Shown: positions 60,710 through 64,000 of the stretch, piece by piece
How positions within the stretch are numbered: the first letter of the stretch is position 1
How the letters are laid out: each line of letters begins with the position of its first letter
Source of the DNA: Rhizobiaceae bacterium
Lineage (GTDB): Bacteria; Pseudomonadota; Alphaproteobacteria; Rhizobiales; Rhizobiaceae
Direction: 5' to 3'
Length of the DNA: 64,000 bases
Assembly (NCBI GenBank): GCA_019635695.1
Contig: JAHBYZ010000014.1
Location: forward strand, 1-64,000
Translations under genes and position numbers: made by a program
Notes under the pieces: generated by a model
The model's input: the letters and a program-made list of their open reading frames with translations, nothing else
Database searches by the model: none
What the model was told of the DNA's origin: nothing

Positions 60710-61837
60710 TTAGTTGAGGATGCCCTGTTCCCGCAGGGACGCGATCGTTGCAGCGTCGAAGCCTGCGCCGGCAAGTATCTCGTCTGCGTCCTCCCCCGGA
60801 GCACGCGGCGCCGCGGGCCGCGCCGGCTGGCTGCGGCTGAAGCGCGGGGCAGGCGACGCCTGGCTCACGCCGTCGCGTTCGAAGAACGTCTCGCGCGCCG
60901 CAAGATGCGGGTGTCGCGGCGCTTCCGACCAGTCGAGAACCGGCGTGGCGCAGGCGTCGCTGCCCTCGAACAATGAGGCCCATTCGTCGCGCGTCTTCGT
61001 GCGGAAAAGGTCGCCCATGGCGGTGTGGTGCCCGCGCCAGTTGGCGACGTCATACTGCGCCGCGGCGACTTCCGCGGGAAGGCCGGCGCGCTTGCACAGC
61101 TCGGCAAAGAACTGCGGCTCCAGCGGACCCACCGCGATGAAGCGGCCATCCGCGCATTCGTAGGTGCGGTAGAACGGCGCGCCGCCATCAAGCAGGTTCG
61201 ATCCGCGCCTGTCGGTCCATTTGCCAGTCGCTCGAAACCCGTGGACGAGTGCCATCAGCGCGGGCACGCCATCGACCATCGCCGCATCGACAATCTGTCC
61301 GCGTCCCGACGTCTGCCGCTCCCAGAGGGCCGCCATGATGCCGAACAGCAGGAACATTGTGCCGCCGCCATAGTCGGCGACCGCGTTCAGCGGCGGCGGC
61401 GGCGGTTCGCTGGGTCTGCCGATGGCGTGGAGAACCCCCGTCAGCCCGAGATAGTTGATGTCGTGCCCGGCCATTGCGGCCATCGGACCGGTCTGGCCCC
61501 AGCCCGTCATGCGCGCGTAAACAAGTCCCGGGTTCCGGCCGCAGCAGGGTTCCGGCCCGAGACCGAGCCGCTCCATCACGCCCGGACGGAAGCCTTCGAT
61601 GAGGACGTCGGCGCTAGCGACCAGTTCGAGCGCGACCGCGACCGCCTGCGGCTTCTTCAGGTCGAGCGCGATGGAGCGTTTGCCGCGGCTGTTGATGTCG
61701 GCGGGATTCGCCTTGCCGGAACGGCGCGCAATCACCGTCACCCCGGCGCCGAGATCGGCAAGCAACTGCCCGGCAAGCGGAGACGGGCCGATCCCGGCCA
61801 TCTCCACGACCTTCAGCCCGGCGAGCGGCCCGCTCAT
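60710..61837 (-). CDS. CaiB/BaiF family protein, alpha-methylacyl-CoA racemase type
   Basis: A class III CoA-transferase fold enzyme, 375 residues. The racemase catalytic His sits in MAGHDINYLGLTGVLHAIGR and the Asp in NAVADYGGGTMFLLFGIM, the AMACR rather than CoA-transferase pattern. The N-terminus GPLAGLKVVEMAGIGPSPLA is standard. ATG 61837 gives this N-terminus; longer frames have no support. With the PaaG-like gene next to it, this suggests turnover of 2-methyl-branched acyl-CoAs. A 258-base gap with nothing I can identify separates it from napC. Confidence 0.92.
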   Translation of the reverse strand: MSGPLAGLKVVEMAGIGPSPLAGQLLADLGAGVTVIARRSGKANPADINSRGKRSIALDLKKPQAVAVALELVASADVLIEGFRPGVMERLGLGPEPCCGRNPGLVYARMTGWGQTGPMAAMAGHDINYLGLTGVLHAIGRPSEPPPPPLNAVADYGGGTMFLLFGIMAALWERQTSGRGQIVDAAMVDGVPALMALVHGFRATGKWTDRRGSNLLDGGAPFYRTYECADGRFIAVGPLEPQFFAELCKRAGLPAEVAAAQYDVANWRGHHTAMGDLFRTKTRDEWASLFEGSDACATPVLDWSEAPRHPHLAARETFFERDGVSQASPAPRFSRSQPARPAAPRAPGEDADEILAGAGFDAATIASLREQGILN

Positions 61838-62095
61838 GCGGCCATACCCCGCTTTTGCGGCCGCTGAAGGGCAAGGACCACAGCGTCCTCGTGCCGTGCC
61901 GCGTCGGCAGTCGCCGTGGGTGCCTTGTCGTCGAAATCGGGCAGCATATCTTCGTCCATGGACCTGCCGAACACGCGCGGGTGACGAAGTGCGGCTGACG
62001 TTCACGATTGCGGAGATATAGCCGATCCGGTTCACGCAGTCACAGGCCTTCGGCAGCATGCCTGTGCTCACCGCTGCCGCCGGCCCGGATGACGG
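61838..62095. other. Gap between the racemase-like gene and napC, no feature recognised
   Basis: 258 bases. I see no gene, clear terminator or promoter. It must hold the end of the nap transcript and the promoter of the racemase-like gene. Confidence 0.4.
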
Positions 62096-62824
62096 CTATT
62101 CGGTCATCGTCTCGAGGTCGGCCACGGTCCACATGAAGCCGTGCGGCGAACGCGCCACCCGCTCCAGCCGGTCAAATACGGAAGCCGAGGGCAGCTTGTC
62201 GCCCTGCAGTTCCGGCGGCACCTTCCAGCCGGGGTCGACGCCGTCCATGTTGGGCAGTTCGTGGGCGATGCCCTTGTGGCAGTCGATGCAGGTCGCCTGT
62301 CCCGACAGCAGGAAGCGCGTGTGAATCTCCGCCGCGCGCGGCGCCTGCCGCGACAGGTCCATGGCCACCGACGAGTGACAGTTGCGGCATTCGAGGCTGT
62401 CATTGGCCTTCAGCCGCGCCCATTCGTGCTGTGCGAGCTCCAGCCGCTTCTCCAGGAATTTCTGGCGCGTGTTGATGGTGCCGAAGATCTTGCCCCACAC
62501 CTCCTTGGAGGCCTGCATCTTGCGTGCGATCTTGTCAGTCCATTCATGCGGCACGTGGCAGTCGGGGCACGACGCCCGCACGCCCGAGCGGTTGGAGAAG
62601 TGGATGGTGCGCGACAGCTCCTCGTAGACGTTGTTCTCCATCTCGTGGCACGACGTGCAGAAGGCCTCGGTGTTGGTGACCTCCAGCGCCGTGTTGAACG
62701 CGCCCCAGAAGATGACGCCGCCGAGGAAGCCGCCCAGCGTCAGGAAGCCGAGGCCAAGCGTGGCCGAAGGCGTCGCCACGATGCCCCAGGCCCACAGCAC
62801 CACCGCCTTGACGAACCGCCACAT
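62096..62824 (-). CDS. napC: NapC/NirT tetraheme cytochrome c
   Basis: The quinol-oxidising membrane cytochrome that feeds electrons to periplasmic nitrate reductase, 242 residues. An N-terminal anchor helix (about 18-42) is followed by four heme sites: CTSCH, CPDCH, CRNCH and CIDCH. Met in HEMENN next to the first heme is the usual NapC-type ligand region. ATG 62824 directly abuts the napB stop (TAGATG). The C-terminus extends about 60 residues past the last heme. It is the last gene of the napABC part of the operon. Confidence 0.95.
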   Translation of the reverse strand: MWRFVKAVVLWAWGIVATPSATLGLGFLTLGGFLGGVIFWGAFNTALEVTNTEAFCTSCHEMENNVYEELSRTIHFSNRSGVRASCPDCHVPHEWTDKIARKMQASKEVWGKIFGTINTRQKFLEKRLELAQHEWARLKANDSLECRNCHSSVAMDLSRQAPRAAEIHTRFLLSGQATCIDCHKGIAHELPNMDGVDPGWKVPPELQGDKLPSASVFDRLERVARSPHGFMWTVADLETMTE

Positions 62825-63322
62825 CTATTCGTCCCCGGCGTGGCCGACGCCGAGCTCGCTCATGTCGACGAAACTGTTGCCGACAAGCGGCGGCGTATCG
62901 GCCTGCGGTACATGGCACGCCGTGCAGAAATAGCGGCGCGGCGTCACGTCGGCGAGCATCTGGCCCTGTCGGTCCATGTAGTGGGTGACGCTGATCATCG
63001 GCGCGCCCGACCCTTCGGTGAACTCGCGCTTGTGGCAGGACATGCAGCGGTTGGTGTTGACCGACAGCTGGTAGCCCTCGATCGAGTGCGGGATCACCGG
63101 CGGCTGCTCGGGATAGGCGCGCATGCGGCGCACGTCGTCGACGATCCAGCGCGGGATCGGCGGCGCGGGTATCGTCTCCATCGGGTCGTCCGCGCCGGTC
63201 AGCGGCGGCACGATCGCGGCCGTCATCTGCGCAAGCGCTGCGGTGCCCAAGGCTGCGAGCAGCCCGGCGGCGAGGAGGACGCGCGCGCGGCGCGTCAGGC
63301 GAGAACGACCTTGACCGCGCAT
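62825..63322 (-). CDS. napB: Periplasmic nitrate reductase small subunit, diheme cytochrome NapB
   Basis: It passes electrons from NapC to NapA in the periplasm, 165 residues. An Arg-rich start and hydrophobic signal ([16 protein letters not shown], cleavage near TAALAQ) precede the diheme domain with CMSCH (about 102) and CTACH (about 142) and the block [23 protein letters not shown] 63322 overlaps napA by 28 bases, a long overlap; the ribosome site is weak, so the true start is less certain than the gene itself. Confidence 0.93.
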   Translation of the reverse strand: MRGQGRSRLTRRARVLLAAGLLAALGTAALAQMTAAIVPPLTGADDPMETIPAPPIPRWIVDDVRRMRAYPEQPPVIPHSIEGYQLSVNTNRCMSCHKREFTEGSGAPMISVTHYMDRQGQMLADVTPRRYFCTACHVPQADTPPLVGNSFVDMSELGVGHAGDE

Positions 63323-64000
63323 TTCTTGAAATCCGTCTGCTTGGAGATGGGGTCGGTGGCGTCGAGAGTGACCTTGTTGATGAGCCGGCTGGCGTCGAAC
63401 CACGGCACGAACACCACGCCGCGCGGCATGCGGTTGCGCCCGCGTGTCTCGACCCGCACGCGGATCTCGCCGCGTCGCGACACCACGCGCACCTCCGCGC
63501 CCTGGTTGATGCCGCGCCGCCGCGCATCGTCGGCGTTCATGAAGCACACCGCGCCGGGAAACGCCTTGTACAGCTCCGGCACGCGCATGGTCATCGAGCC
63601 GGAATGCCAGTGCTCCAGCACGCGGCCGGTCACCAGCCACACGTCGTATTCCTCGTCGGGGCTTTCAGCCGGCGGCTCGTAGGGCACGGCGAGGATGACG
63701 GCGCGGCCGTCCGGCCTGCCGTAGAATTTCACCCCTTCGCCGGGCTTCACATAGGGGTCCAGCCCCTCGCGGTAGCGCCACTTGGTCTCCTGCCCGTTTA
63801 CCACCGGCCAGCGCAGGCCGCGCACTTCGTGGTAGGTGTCGTAGGGTGCCAGGTCGTGGCCGTGGCCGCGCCCGAACTCGGCATATTCCTCGAACAGGCC
63901 CTTCTGCAGGTAGAAGCCGTACTCCTTCGATTCGCGGTTCTCGTATTCGGGGTTAAGTTCGGAAACCGGGAAGGCATCGACCTTGCCGTTCCTGAACAGC
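63295..64000 (-). CDS. napA: Periplasmic nitrate reductase catalytic subunit NapA, C-terminal part (cut by window)
   Basis: The molybdenum enzyme that reduces nitrate to nitrite in the periplasm. Only the last 235 residues are in the window; the frame runs in from the right edge with [20 protein letters not shown]. The C-terminal molybdopterin-dinucleotide-binding domain is recognisable: [40 protein letters not shown] and [20 protein letters not shown] are NapA hallmarks. The N-terminal Fe-S and Tat parts lie outside. napB overlaps its end. Confidence 0.95.
   Translation of the reverse strand, partial: LFRNGKVDAFPVSELNPEYENRESKEYGFYLQKGLFEEYAEFGRGHGHDLAPYDTYHEVRGLRWPVVNGQETKWRYREGLDPYVKPGEGVKFYGRPDGRAVILAVPYEPPAESPDEEYDVWLVTGRVLEHWHSGSMTMRVPELYKAFPGAVCFMNADDARRRGINQGAEVRVVSRRGEIRVRVETRGRNRMPRGVVFVPWFDASRLINKVTLDATDPISKQTDFKKCAVKVVLA

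Noticed and set aside
1-64000. tRNA/rRNA genes, insertion sequences, integrases, prophage or toxin-antitoxin genes
   Set aside because: I looked for tRNA T-loop patterns, transposase and integrase motifs and found none I could support.

Overview
The window looks like chromosomal DNA of an alphaproteobacterium of the Hyphomicrobiales (Rhizobiales), probably in or near the Phyllobacteriaceae (Mesorhizobium-like). The reasons are the high GC content, tightly packed genes with 4-base stop/start overlaps, a membrane-anchored CycM-type cytochrome c divergent from pheA, tandem yejA genes with yejBEF, an fdsGBA-fdhD-fdsD formate dehydrogenase operon behind a lysR gene, and a periplasmic nitrate reductase (nap). 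Genus is inference. I see no tRNA, rRNA, insertion sequence, prophage or CRISPR array; this is mostly ordinary core and metabolic chromosome.

Region by region: 1-4.1 kb is the end of a tight-adherence (Flp/Tad pilus) locus: cpaF (cut by the window edge), tadB, tadC and a convergent TPR lipoprotein (tadD-like). 4.2-6.9 kb is a three-gene set: M17 leucyl aminopeptidase, MarR regulator, cytoplasmic NlpC/P60 peptidase. 6.9-15.5 kb is a minus-strand YejABEF-type peptide/muropeptide importer with two binding proteins and a terminal 2-hydroxyacid dehydrogenase; all but one of its junctions (yejA2-yejB) are 4-base stop/start overlaps. Then come cycM and pheA, an AI-2E family permease, a GtrA/glycosyltransferase pair, a TetR-MFS drug efflux pair, a DMT exporter, a MarR regulator with a split YeeE/YedE sulfur permease, and a MacAB-like efflux operon divergent from its TetR regulator (16-28.7 kb). 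28.7-37.4 kb holds a cytosine-deaminase-like amidohydrolase and the molybdenum NAD-dependent formate dehydrogenase operon with its LysR regulator.

37.4-54.2 kb carries a VOC protein, Mrp ATPase, CoxG-like protein, a MocR regulator, a pgi-HAD phosphatase-dihydroxyacetone kinase-DUF1801 operon, a Dpp/Opp-like peptide ABC operon, a DUF924 protein, and a FadD-like acyl-CoA ligase with a 133-residue histone-H1-like N-terminal extension. 54.6-61.8 kb is a catabolic-looking cluster: shikimate/quinate dehydrogenase homologue, TRAP transporter (PQM), alpha/beta hydrolase, DUF3237 protein, and convergent enoyl-CoA hydratase/isomerase and alpha-methylacyl-CoA racemase-like genes. The window ends in napC-napB-napA (napA incomplete).

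Regulation can often be read from the sequence: perfect palindromes lie in front of two TetR genes and one MarR gene, a T-N11-A box lies between lysR and fdsG, a direct repeat lies in front of the MocR gene, and a palindrome overlaps the likely promoter of the aroE-TRAP operon. Three convergent gene pairs share a 4-base double stop and one overlaps by 13 bases. No single unmistakable new system stands out. The strongest leads are the H1-tailed FadD, the unassigned aroE-TRAP catabolic cluster, the muropeptide-uptake neighbourhood, and Mrp and CodA homologues with changed active-site or cluster-site residues.
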